A DNA stretch of 64,000 nucleotides from Bog-366 sp963722555 (lineage in GTDB: Bacteria > Acidobacteriota > Terriglobia > UBA7540), in contig CAVRNQ010000001.1 in assembly GCA_963722555.1 (NCBI GenBank), forward strand, positions 558,001-622,000, in the 5' to 3' direction. The notes beneath the pieces were generated by a model. That model was not told the DNA's origin and made no database searches. It was given only the letters and a program-made list of their open reading frames with translations. The position numbers were made by a program, and so were the translations under genes. Below, piece after piece: positions 1-6,355 of the stretch; position 1 is the first letter of the stretch, and every line of letters starts with the position of its first letter.

Positions 1-2
1 CT

Positions 3-590
3 CCCACCCCCGTCTCGAAGCCCGTCTATGACAAACTGCTCGGGCCCACTGCCACTGGCGAGGAGAGGCTCGATCTCAATGCTTATATCCTGGGGGGAGA
101 AACGGAATTCTGGCGGGCACATCGGAATTTCGCTGGCGTGCTGCACTTCGTTTACCTCTCATCGAATTACCCTGGGGTTTACACGGCCGACCACTTCAAG
201 GACATTCAGCAACTCGTTCTGGACCCGCATTTTGAAGATTACGTTCTGGAAGCCTTCAAGCCCCTCGGCGTCTACATCAACTTCTGGCAACCCACGCTTG
301 AGGCCGGTTTCCAGCGAAGATTCTTCCTCATGATGGTTAATGATACTTACGAGGGTGTCAAGGGCAGCCTGGCGCTGACTCTGCATCGGACAGACGGCGC
401 GGAATCTGCCCGCGCCGAGGTCCCCTTCGCCATACCGGGCCTGGGTGCGCAAACTTACAAGCTAGATCTAAAACTGCCTGACACGGCCGGAAACTTCCTC
501 CTGAAAGCGACAGCCTACCCCTCAGGCGGGAGCCACACCAGTCCTACCGTGAGCAGGCGTAAAGTGGCACTCATCGCAAAGCGGAGTTGA
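3..590 (+). CDS. C-terminal part of a glycoside hydrolase (beta-galactosidase/GH2-like), cut by the window edge
   Basis: An open frame enters from the left edge with no start codon and ends at the TGA at 588-590, leaving about 195 residues. The first 80 or so residues contain aromatic-rich segments (ETEFWRAH, then HFVYLSSNYPGVYTADHF) of the kind found near the end of the TIM barrel in GH2-like exo-glycosidases. The last 85 residues are short beta-forming stretches suggesting a C-terminal beta-sandwich (KGSLALTLHR, TYKLDLKLPD, NFLLKATAYP). The family call comes from this general resemblance; the catalytic residues would lie outside the window. The stop codon touches a small IS21-like remnant on the other strand, so the extreme C-terminus may have been altered by an old insertion. 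Confidence 0.6.
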   Translation, partial: PTPVSKPVYDKLLGPTATGEERLDLNAYILGGETEFWRAHRNFAGVLHFVYLSSNYPGVYTADHFKDIQQLVLDPHFEDYVLEAFKPLGVYINFWQPTLEAGFQRRFFLMMVNDTYEGVKGSLALTLHRTDGAESARAEVPFAIPGLGAQTYKLDLKLPDTAGNFLLKATAYPSGGSHTSPTVSRRKVALIAKRS

Positions 591-657
591 GCTTCGTAAG
601 GAGTTCCCGGATCGCCTGGTTGAGTTCCGTCAGACTGAAGAACTTGCGATGCCGCAA
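583..657 (-). pseudogene. Short remnant of an IS21-family transposase (IstA)
   Basis: Read on the minus strand, 657 to 583 gives LRHRKFFSLTELNQAIREL followed by LTKLNS. This closely resembles the central part of IS21 IstA transposases, where a segment like RHRxFFSLAELNxAIRELL follows the catalytic region. Only about 25 codons remain, there is no open frame on either side, and no insertion-sequence ends are seen. It abuts the end of the glycoside hydrolase frame. The rest of the gap up to 922 shows no gene I can support. Confidence 0.45.
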
Positions 658-922
658 ACCGCCGCTTGTCCCCCCCTCGATCCATCCGGCGACCAGGAAC
701 CGGTACGCAGAGTGGGAGCGGGGTTTGCTCAAGCCCAGCTATTGCGCGGATATCATCAACTTAAGTCCCCACAGGATCAGGAACACCGCCAGCTACGGGC
801 ACCTAGATTACCCGCGCAATCCGAAACCGCGAACCTCAACGGGCCCGATTGAATCAAAAGCGGGGCCTTCTCGGCTGAAGCCATCCGTCCCTTGAGGTGC
901 CCCCTTCGGCTCGCAAACCCTT

Positions 923-1177
923 TCAGAAAGAGAGCTTCATCCCAAATTGGATGTCGCGCCCGTCACCGGCACTAGTGATCTGGCCGATATTTGGACTGCC
1001 GACTGCGGAGACCGGGTACCCGAAATGCGCTTGGTTAGATATGTTATAAGACTCTGCCCAGAACTGGAGCTTCAAGCGCTCCCCAAGCTGGAAGTCTTTC
1101 ATCAGGGCAAAGTCTAAGTTGTTCCGCCCCGGCGCATCCAGAATGTTTCGCCCTGAATTACCGCTCAATCTGTGCAT
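923..1177 (-). pseudogene. C-terminal fragment of an Oar-like TonB-dependent receptor
   Basis: The frame encodes about 80 residues that look like the last strands of an Oar-type outer-membrane receptor: GNSGRNILDAPGRNNLDFAL, then LQFWAESYNISNQAHFGYPV, then a terminal GMKLSF. In this family an asparagine-rich GRN...GPG..N.D segment, an RxExFNxxNxxxFGxP segment and a terminal aromatic residue are typical. The first ATG at 1177 is fortuitous. The plug domain and most of the barrel are missing, and upstream lies the 3' end of an unrelated repeated element. The receptor therefore looks beheaded, with the junction near 1,158-1,165. It is probably not functional. Confidence 0.7.
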
Positions 1178-1193
1178 TGTCGGACAAAAAGCC
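1158..1193 (-). repeat. Duplicate of the 3' end of the neighbouring 323-residue gene
   Basis: Positions 1158-1193 and 1211-1246 are near copies. On the minus strand the first reads FLSDNAQIER-stop and the second FLAENAQIPR-stop, the true end of the next gene. The extra terminus lies between that gene and the truncated TonB receptor, so it looks like the scar of a second, older copy of the same element. Confidence 0.6.
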
Positions 1194-1210
1194 GTCTCGA
1201 TTGTCGTCCA

Positions 1211-2182
1211 TTATCGCGGAATTTGTGCATTCTCTGCCAAAAAGTCGCTTTGATTCTCGGGCATTGTGTCACTCTCCACTTTGTTTTCATACACATCCCC
1301 GGAGGTTCCTTCATTTTTAACATCTTTATGGATCAGCGCCCCGTTTCGGACCTTGAAAAGCACATTCGTGAGCCGCCACAATTGGCGCAGGCTGGAATCT
1401 TCCATCCTTTGCATGAGCAGCGCATTTTCGTCCTGGGGAGCCATCATGGCAGCGAGATTCTCCGGTGACTGCATGTTTTCGACTTGCTCCGAGAGCTGCA
1501 CGCAGGCCCTTCGGTAGCTTTCCATCATCTCGTTCAGTTGCGTCCGAGCCTTGCGGCGCGCCGCCTTCCATTCCCGCTCCTCCGCCTCCGGCTTCCCGGG
1601 CCCGGCACCGAGACTTTCGGCCGCCGGCCCCGCCTCCTTCGCCGGCTTTTCCAGGGACCGGAGAAGAACGAAGAATTCTTGCATGTCCGCCTCAGGGTTA
1701 TCGCCAAAGCTTTCCACAAAGGTCCGGATTTCAGCGCCAGTGGGGCCGTCCCGGCGGGCCAGCGCGGCGGCCAGGGTCTCGTAGCGTTCCAGGTTATCAG
1801 CAGCCCGCGTGAGCTGGGCGAGACCCGCGAATTCCTGGATTTGCTTCGCGCCTTGGATACGCTTCAGGGCGAGGCCGTCCTGCATGCGTTCGGCGCGCTT
1901 CATCCGCCACAGGGCGCGCCCGATGCGCTGCACCAACTCGCTTTCCAAGCCCTCGGCTAAATTATTCTCCAGGGAATTCATGAGCTCGGCATACTCTTGC
2001 GGGTCCTCCCCCAAGGCGACCAACGCCCCGTTCGGCGTCTGGGAATAGAACCCGTGACGCAAATTGACCGCAGCGACGCGAGCCTTGCCCTCGGGCGTCA
2101 CCGCACCCTGCGACTGGGAACCGTTCGCGCGGTGCGCGGCCAAGTTCTTCTCAGTCATTTCTGGTTTGTGGACTAAAGACAT
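1211..2182 (-). CDS. Uncharacterised 323-residue protein carried by a dispersed element
   Basis: I do not recognise a function. The ATG at 2182 is preferred because GGAGG lies five bases upstream; a TTG at 2200 would add six residues. The N-terminal 50 residues are Gly/Arg/His-rich with the segment TPEGKARVAAVNLRHGFYSQ. From about residue 60 on the protein is strongly charged and helical, with a probable coiled coil, and there is no signal peptide or membrane segment. Proteins with a similar TPEGK-R....LRHG start recur as multi-copy hypothetical genes in soil acidobacteria (recalled, not searched). A decayed relative of this gene and its 5' flank lies at 52.6-53.2 kb, which suggests the gene travels with a mobile or repetitive unit. 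The gene is preceded by tandem short-word repeats. Confidence 0.75.
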   Translation of the reverse strand: MSLVHKPEMTEKNLAAHRANGSQSQGAVTPEGKARVAAVNLRHGFYSQTPNGALVALGEDPQEYAELMNSLENNLAEGLESELVQRIGRALWRMKRAERMQDGLALKRIQGAKQIQEFAGLAQLTRAADNLERYETLAAALARRDGPTGAEIRTFVESFGDNPEADMQEFFVLLRSLEKPAKEAGPAAESLGAGPGKPEAEEREWKAARRKARTQLNEMMESYRRACVQLSEQVENMQSPENLAAMMAPQDENALLMQRMEDSSLRQLWRLTNVLFKVRNGALIHKDVKNEGTSGDVYENKVESDTMPENQSDFLAENAQIPR

Positions 2183-2222
2183 GGAAACCTCCAGCAGCAA
2201 AAACGCGTTCAGCAGGCAGCGG

Positions 2223-2345
2223 TCAGGAGCCAGGAGTCAGAAGTCAGGAGTCAGAAGTCAGCGTTCTGCCTACTGCCTACTGCTTTCTGCCTTCTGCCTA
2301 CTGCCTACTGCTTTCTGCCTTCTGCCTACTGCCTTCTGCCTACTG
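2223..2345. repeat. Tandem short-word repeats upstream of the 323-residue gene
   Basis: Positions 2223-2261 are built from alternating CAGGAGT and CAGAAGT words. From 2264 a 28-base unit made of TTCTGCC, TACTGCC and TGCTTTCTGCC words is repeated twice exactly (2264-2291 and 2292-2319), followed by two shortened units to 2345. The two halves are partly complementary (CAGAAG against CTTCTG), so an imperfect hairpin can form. There are no spacers of constant length, so it is not a CRISPR array. It sits between the gene and the conserved 5' flank of its element. Confidence 0.85.
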
Positions 2346-2394
2346 TTCTACGGGTTACGCCGACCCGTTGTATAGGTCGCGGCCTTGCAAGTCA

Positions 2395-2620
2395 GCCAGC
2401 GGGTACTGGCCTGAGGAACTAGTGTACACACGATTATTACCGGTGTCAAGGATAAACTTAGGGTACACACTACAGCCTATAAATTAAGACAAAACGTCAT
2501 GATTTCTCCCCACCGGCAGGAGAAGATCTCTTGGGGGGATGTCTAATTGTCTGACATTCTGCCCGCGCGTGCTTATTCCCCTCCTGGTTCAGGAGGGGGC
2601 CAGGGGGTGGTCGAGCAATC
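2395..2620 (-). repeat. Conserved 5' flank of the dispersed element (copy A)
   Basis: This segment is clearly homologous to 52905-53155. Shared stretches include TAGTGTACACACGATTATTA, then a block ending in CGTCATGA, and later TTATTCCCCTCCTGGT followed by CAGGAGGGGG. The same sequence in front of an intact gene here and in front of a remnant there defines a repeated unit rather than a chance promoter. On the minus strand it would supply the promoter of the 323-residue gene. An imperfect palindrome (CCCCTCCTGG...CCAGGAGGGG type) lies at 2578-2600. Confidence 0.75.
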
Positions 2621-2621
2621 G

Positions 2622-2661
2622 TAGCGCGGACCTGTTTTGTAGGTCCGCGGCTTTTCGTGCC
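2622..2661. repeat. Hairpin of the GCGGACCT family (copy 1)
   Basis: A strong stem forms between CGCGGACCT and AGGTCCGCG around a seven-base T-rich loop and is followed by CTTTTCG. The same sequence, with TAGC in front and CTTTTC behind, recurs at 5159-5201 and twice, head to head, at 6102-6185. The trailing T run would let it act as an intrinsic terminator on the plus strand. Confidence 0.8.
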
Positions 2662-2743
2662 CGCTGACAATGTCCACCGCCCGACACAGACCATTCGTGC
2701 TTGGCCCGCCCCCGGCTAAAGTGCTAGTATTGCTTCCAACGTT

Positions 2744-2998
2744 ATGACCGGCCACAATCTTATAACTCCCACGCATCGCTCCATTCGCAAGTATTACGAA
2801 AACAGCGCCGCCTTGCGGGACCAGGGTGTGTTAAACGAGATGAGCGTGCGTTCGCCCTTCGAGTCCCTGCTTCAGGAGACCGCCCGGCTCAAGGACTGGA
2901 CGTTCATCGCCGAGCTTTCGGGAAAGTCCGGCGGCGCGCTCATTCGTCCTGACGGCACCCTGCGCGACCGCAACAGCCTGCCGCGCGGCTACTGGGAA
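2744..2998 (+). pseudogene. N-terminal stub of a type ISP-like restriction/DNA-methyltransferase gene
   Basis: The frame starts at an ATG and encodes about 85 residues, including LNEMSVRSPFESLLQETARL and later LIRPDGTLRDRNSLPRGYWE. This is the usual start of large single-chain restriction-methylation enzymes (type ISP / Eco57I-like DNA methyltransferases with a helicase or nuclease part), where the text normally continues AKD..DDLD. Here it stops right after GYWE, where a REP/RAYT-type repeat begins at about 3000, and no continuation is seen beyond the repeat. More than 90 percent of such a gene is therefore absent. Its position directly before the CBASS operon suggests a decayed defence island. 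Confidence 0.7.
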
Positions 2999-3001
2999 GG
3001 G

Positions 3002-3276
3002 GCCGCCCCATTGGGCGGTTTAAGCCCCAAAGGGGCGACCTATCACAGCCCAGGCCAACGGCCTGGGTCAAACCAATTCCAGACTGCAAGCCCTGAAGGG
3101 GCGGGATAGGTAAATTCGGCAGTTACTGAAGAGCCCGGGGATTGAATTTGATGTGCGGTATGTCTGGGACTGAACGCGGACTTCGTATTTCGCCCTTACA
3201 GGGCTCAGGGTCAGGATTGGCACTTTGTTAACCCAGGCCGTTGGCCTGGGCTGGGCTAGGTCGCCCCTTTGGGGCT
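3002..3276. mobile_element. REP-pair element with a RAYT transposase remnant
   Basis: Two 46-base arms in opposite orientation bound the unit: 3023-3068 (starting AGCCCCAAAGGGGCGACCTA) and 3231-3276 (ending CGCCCCTTTGGGGCT). Each arm contains its own palindromes, GCCCCaAAGGGGC and CCCAGGCCaacGGCCTGGG. Inside them lies a second pair of inverted words (AAGCCCTGAAGGGGCG against CGCCCTTACAGGGCT). The centre encodes what looks like the tail of a REP-associated tyrosine transposase. The whole resembles a BIME-like unit left by a deleted IS200/IS605-type element. It is inserted in, and ends, the methyltransferase stub. Confidence 0.65.
3114..3173 (+). pseudogene. C-terminal scrap of a REP-associated (Y1) transposase
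   Basis: Between the two REP arms one frame reads IRQLLKSPGIEFDVRYVWD and then stops at 3171-3173. Many IS200-like REP-associated transposases end in a segment of the form ...LxxxGIEFDxRYVWD-stop. A TAA lies just upstream in the same frame, so only about 19 codons survive and the catalytic HUH and tyrosine parts are gone. The match is short; the flanking REP palindromes are what make it credible. Confidence 0.45.
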
Positions 3277-3498
3277 CAACTGGAATAGACGTATCCCGCG
3301 CGAAAAGGGCTGGCGAACCGGACGGAAGACTGGCGGTGGTCGAGTTACAGCAATTTTGCTTGGGACAAGGCAGCGGCAGCGGCGTGCCCCATCCAGATTG
3401 ACGACGCGCGGTTGCCGCTGGGGCATCGGGCATGAGAAAATCCCATGGTCAGAACTATACTGGCCATGCCTATATGCAGGGAAGACAGAGGGCAAAGG

Positions 3499-4401
3499 AT
3501 GAGCCGTGACTGGGAGGCCATGTTCTCCAGTTGGGGAGCGCCGCCGAGCGACACCGAACAGACGAAGAGTGAAAACGCCGAGCGCGCGATCCGCAAAGCA
3601 ATCGCTGCTAGCGACAAGCTCAACTCAAGAAGCATAGAGGTATTTGTGCAAGGCTCGTATGCGAACCGGACGAATGTCCGCCAGGATAGCGACGTTGATA
3701 TCTGCGTTCTTTATACCGGCGCGTTCTTTTCTGATTACTCGATGAGCGAAGGCCTAAATGACAGCGTTTTTGGATTCGAAAGTGGAAAATATCCGTATGT
3801 CAACTTCAAGAACGATGTTCAAGCCGCTCTCATTTCCTATTTCGATAAGGATTCCGTAACGCGCGGGAACAAAGCTTTTGATCTGCATGCGAACACGTAT
3901 CGCATTGATGCCGATGTAGTGCCTTGTTTTGAACACCGGCGCTTCATGGGAACGCCCGAAAACAATTGGTTTCTTTCTGGAACGGAGCTTCATCCGGATG
4001 ACGGAGGAGAAATAGTCAACTGGCCCCGGCAGAACTACGAAAATGGCGTTGAGAAGAACGACGCTACAGGCCGACGTTTCAAGGCCGTCACTCGAATCCT
4101 AAAGCGGCTGCGCTACAAGCTGATCGAAGATGGATACGCCGCCGCCGAGCGGATTCCTCCGTACCTCATCGAGTGTTTGGTCTGGAATGTGCCGAACGAA
4201 GGCTTTGAACACGACACACTTAAGGCCGATGTCCAATACGCACTTGCTCACTTGTGGAACGAAACCAGGGCAGACAAAACCTGTAAAGAGTGGGGCGAGG
4301 TCAATAACCTGAAGTATTTGTTTTGGAGTGGCCAGCCTTGGACGCGGGCCGAGGTGAACGAGTTTTTGCAGGCCGCTTGGGATTACCTAGGCTTCGAGTA
4401 A
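3499..4401 (+). CDS. CBASS CD-NTase (cGAS/DncV-like nucleotidyltransferase)
   Basis: This 301-residue enzyme should make a cyclic oligonucleotide alarm signal on phage infection. The nucleotidyltransferase core is visible: QGSYANRTNV at 51-60 supplies the GS motif, DSDVDICV at 63-70 the first two metal-binding acids (D65, D67), and RIDADVVP at 136-142 the third (D139). Length and order fit bacterial SMODS/CD-NTase proteins. The ATG at 3499 follows an AGAGGG at a usable distance; ATGs at 3445 and 3466 in the same frame would add only a poorly conserved-looking leader. The stop is three bases before the effector gene, so the two form an operon. No cap2/cap3 genes follow, making this a type I system. 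The DNA is visibly AT-richer than the flanking housekeeping genes, suggesting transfer. The nucleotide product cannot be predicted. Confidence 0.88.
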   Translation: MSRDWEAMFSSWGAPPSDTEQTKSENAERAIRKAIAASDKLNSRSIEVFVQGSYANRTNVRQDSDVDICVLYTGAFFSDYSMSEGLNDSVFGFESGKYPYVNFKNDVQAALISYFDKDSVTRGNKAFDLHANTYRIDADVVPCFEHRRFMGTPENNWFLSGTELHPDDGGEIVNWPRQNYENGVEKNDATGRRFKAVTRILKRLRYKLIEDGYAAAERIPPYLIECLVWNVPNEGFEHDTLKADVQYALAHLWNETRADKTCKEWGEVNNLKYLFWSGQPWTRAEVNEFLQAAWDYLGFE

Positions 4402-4404
4402 AAC

Positions 4405-5055
4405 ATGAAATCCGAGCGATACATAAAGGCAATCATTTATTGTGCGGCTCTTGCTTGGACCGTCATCCTCTATTTCAACCATGAAGCCATAAAATCGGCT
4501 TGGCTCGGGCCGCTTTCCACCGCCATAACCGTCGTGCTATACGCAGTGATGGCTTTCGACTTGTGGCTTTGGAAAATCCCGCTTCTGCATGGATGGTTTG
4601 TGAGACAGCCCGTAATTGACGGCACATGGAAGGTCGAGATTCGCTCCAACTGGAAAAACCCTGCAACCGCCCCCGGCATACCGCCTGTCGAGGGCTACAT
4701 GGTTGTCCGGCAGACGTTTTCGACTTTGAGTCTGAGACTGCTAACAGCCGAATCAAGCTCTGAACTTATGGGAACAGAGATCGTGAGTTCTTCCGATGGT
4801 CTTTACTGCGTTAGCGGTGTTTATCGCAATGAGCCTCGCTTTCAGGTTCGTTACAGGAGCCCAATTCACTTCGGTGCAGTCTGGTTGAAGATCATCGACG
4901 AGCACCCTAAAAAGGTACTCGGCCACTATTGGACAGACCGTGAAACCGCAGGCGAAATGGAATTGATCAATCAACAGAGCAAGAAATTCCAGACCTTCCA
5001 GTCAGCGCACGATTACTACAAGAAGCTTTCGGGGAAGCCGAGAGTTAGCGGATAA
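4405..5055 (+). CDS. cap15: Cap15-type CBASS effector (two membrane helices plus cyclic-nucleotide-binding beta-barrel)
   Basis: The 216-residue product has two hydrophobic helices at about residues 8-24 and 36-57, then a beta-rich domain from about 70 to 195 with WKVEIRSNW, VVRQTFSTLSLRLLT, GVYRNEPRFQVR, IHFGAVWLKI and GHYWTDRETAGEMEL. This layout and the RQTF..SxRLxTxESSS, YRNEPR and YWTDRxTxGE segments are those of the SMODS-associating 2TM-beta family, renamed Cap15. In characterised members the barrel binds the cyclic dinucleotide and the helices assemble to disrupt the inner membrane, killing the infected cell. The gene starts three bases after the CD-NTase stop. It appears intact, with no frameshift. 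Activation ligand unknown. Confidence 0.85.
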   Translation: MKSERYIKAIIYCAALAWTVILYFNHEAIKSAWLGPLSTAITVVLYAVMAFDLWLWKIPLLHGWFVRQPVIDGTWKVEIRSNWKNPATAPGIPPVEGYMVVRQTFSTLSLRLLTAESSSELMGTEIVSSSDGLYCVSGVYRNEPRFQVRYRSPIHFGAVWLKIIDEHPKKVLGHYWTDRETAGEMELINQQSKKFQTFQSAHDYYKKLSGKPRVSG

Positions 5056-5078
5056 CATGCTGTCACGGTCATTGCTAC

Positions 5079-5118
5079 CGCGGGTGGCGCAGACATCGCG
5101 CCTTTTGCGATGTCTGCG
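5079..5118. repeat. GGGTGGCGCAGACATCG-family hairpin (copy 1)
   Basis: CGCGGGTGGCGCAGACATCG is followed within ten bases by its partial complement CGATGTCTGCG. Related sequences are at 19343-19525, 21258-21303, 26042-26162, 52025-52150 and 53192-53302. This copy lies 24 bases after the Cap15 stop. Confidence 0.7.
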
Positions 5119-5158
5119 ATCAAGGAAGGGCAGCCAAGTCATACACGTAACAAAGCAA

Positions 5159-5201
5159 TTAGCACGGACCTGTTCCTGAAGGTCCGCGGCTTTTCTTGCC
5201 C
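5159..5201. terminator. Possible intrinsic terminator of the CBASS operon (GCGGACCT hairpin, copy 2)
   Basis: A stem CGGACC/GGTCCG is followed by GCGGCTTTTCTTG about 105 bases after the Cap15 stop, on the right strand to end its transcript. It is a diverged member of the hairpin family at 2622-2661 and 6102-6185, so its use as a terminator may be incidental. The remaining spacer to 5343 holds no recognisable gene. Confidence 0.45.
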
Positions 5202-5343
5202 CGTAGTGCTCGCCAGCCCGGTTCAATATTGCCTCCGCGCGGCATCGCGTGTAGATTGACCGCATGTCCAGGTTGCGGCGTCGGTTCCTTTATGATCGCG
5301 ACATCTTCGTGCGTGGGCTCTTGTCGATGGGAAAAGCCCACGG

Positions 5344-6042
5344 TCAATCACAGGACGATTGACCGTGGCTACCGCCTTCCGCGAGTCCCTTCTTCCTTAC
5401 CAGATCAACAATCTGTTCCACCACCTGCTCCGCCGTTAGACACGTGGAATCAATCACCACCGCATCCGCAGCGGCAACCAGCGGCGAGACTTTCCGCTCT
5501 GCATCAAGCTGGTCACGGCGGCCGATCTCGTAGGCCGTTTTTTCGAGGGTTGCCAGGCGGCCTTCCTGCTCATCTTGCCGGAGTCGCCGCCGCGCGCGCT
5601 CTTCCACATTGGCTTTGAGGAAGATCTTAAGCGGCGCCTGCGGGAAGACCACCGTGCCGATGTCGCGTCCCTCCATCACCACCCCACTCCCCCGCGCCAA
5701 GGTACGCTGCATCTCGATAAGCTTGGCGCGCACTTGCGGCCGGCGCGAAACCTGCGCGGCAGCCAGCGTCACCTCCGGCGTCCGCAGGCGCGCCGTGACG
5801 TCGCGGCCGTCCACCAGAACGCGAGGTTCGGCGGCGTCGGTCGCCACCTGGATATCCGTCTGGCCGATCAGCCTGGCCACGTCAGGCTCGACGCCCGCTT
5901 CCAGCACCTTCAGCGCCGCGGCGCGGTACGTGGCTCCGCTATCGACGTACGTCAGCCCCAGACGCTGGGCGAGCATCTGCGCCACCGTGCTCTTCGCCGC
6001 TCCCGCGGGGCCGTCAATGGTGATCACCAAGGGTTCAGGCAT
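5344..6042 (-). CDS. cmk: Cytidylate kinase
   Basis: Cmk phosphorylates CMP and dCMP to the diphosphates using ATP in the cytoplasm. The 232-residue protein shows the expected order: a nucleotide-binding loop IDGPAGAAKSTVA at 9-21, the substrate motif YVDSGATYRAAAL, the VMEGRDIGTVVFPQA segment, and an arginine-rich LID (RARRRLRQDEQEGR) before RRDQLDAERKVSPL. Length is normal for the family. The Walker A loop has alanine where the glycine before lysine normally stands (GAAKST rather than GAGKST); the codons are clear, so this is not a frame artefact. The ATG at 6042 gives the normal N-terminus. Upstream are two repeat units, then mutL on the same strand about 310 bases away. Confidence 0.93.
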   Translation of the reverse strand: MPEPLVITIDGPAGAAKSTVAQMLAQRLGLTYVDSGATYRAAALKVLEAGVEPDVARLIGQTDIQVATDAAEPRVLVDGRDVTARLRTPEVTLAAAQVSRRPQVRAKLIEMQRTLARGSGVVMEGRDIGTVVFPQAPLKIFLKANVEERARRRLRQDEQEGRLATLEKTAYEIGRRDQLDAERKVSPLVAAADAVVIDSTCLTAEQVVEQIVDLVRKKGLAEGGSHGQSSCD

Positions 6043-6059
6043 GATGGGATTCTGTCCGT

Positions 6060-6093
6060 GGTCCGTTGTCAGTTGTCAGTGGTCCGTCGTTCG
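6060..6093. repeat. Short-word repeat GTCAGTTGTCAGTGGTC upstream of cmk
   Basis: The spacer before cmk is made of repeated GTCCGT/GTCAGT/GTGGTC words. Only one arm is present here; the other word-built repeats in this window have two complementary arms. Confidence 0.55.
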
Positions 6094-6101
6094 TAAGCGA
6101 G

Positions 6102-6185
6102 TAGCGCGGGCCTGTTTTGTAGGTCCGCGGTTCGTCCCCCATTGACGATGAAAAGCCGCGGACCTAAACAACAGGTCCGCGCTAC
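6102..6185. repeat. Head-to-head pair of GCGGACCT hairpins (copy 3)
   Basis: TAGCGCGGGCCTG...AGGTCCGCGG is followed, after GTTCGTCCCCCATTGACGATG, by the reverse complement ending ACAGGTCCGCGCTA. Each half is itself a hairpin and the two halves pair with each other, giving an 84-base palindrome. It lies between cmk and the word repeats on one side and mutL on the other. Confidence 0.8.
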
Positions 6186-6187
6186 CC

Positions 6188-6340
6188 GCTCGCCTTGGTT
6201 CAGCCCTTTCACGCAAAAACCCAGAACCAGATCCTGGCGACCCAGGTGGATTCCCGCTTGCGCGGGAATGACGGCACGGGCGGAATGGGGCGGCCATGTT
6301 CGTCGTCACCCCCGCGCAGGCGGGGGTCCATCTCTTCAGA
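6188..6340. repeat. Further dispersed repeats before the mutL 3' end
   Basis: Three units are packed here. Positions 6188-6234 (CTCGCCTTGGTTCAGCCCTT...) recur almost exactly at 55609-55652. Positions 6248-6270 are the palindrome GATTCCCGCTTGCGCGGGAAT, also seen at 27257-27280. Positions 6307-6330 are a similar GC-rich palindrome CACCCCCGCGCAGGCGGGGGT. No gene is seen between cmk and mutL. Confidence 0.65.
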
Positions 6341-6355
6341 GCTGATAGCTGACCG

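Noticed and set aside
2223..2345. Possible CRISPR array
   Set aside because: The units are contiguous with no unique spacers of constant length, and no cas genes are nearby; it is a tandem word repeat.
3445..3498. N-terminal extension of the CD-NTase
   Set aside because: The 18 extra residues do not resemble family N-termini and the ATG at 3499 has the better ribosome site.
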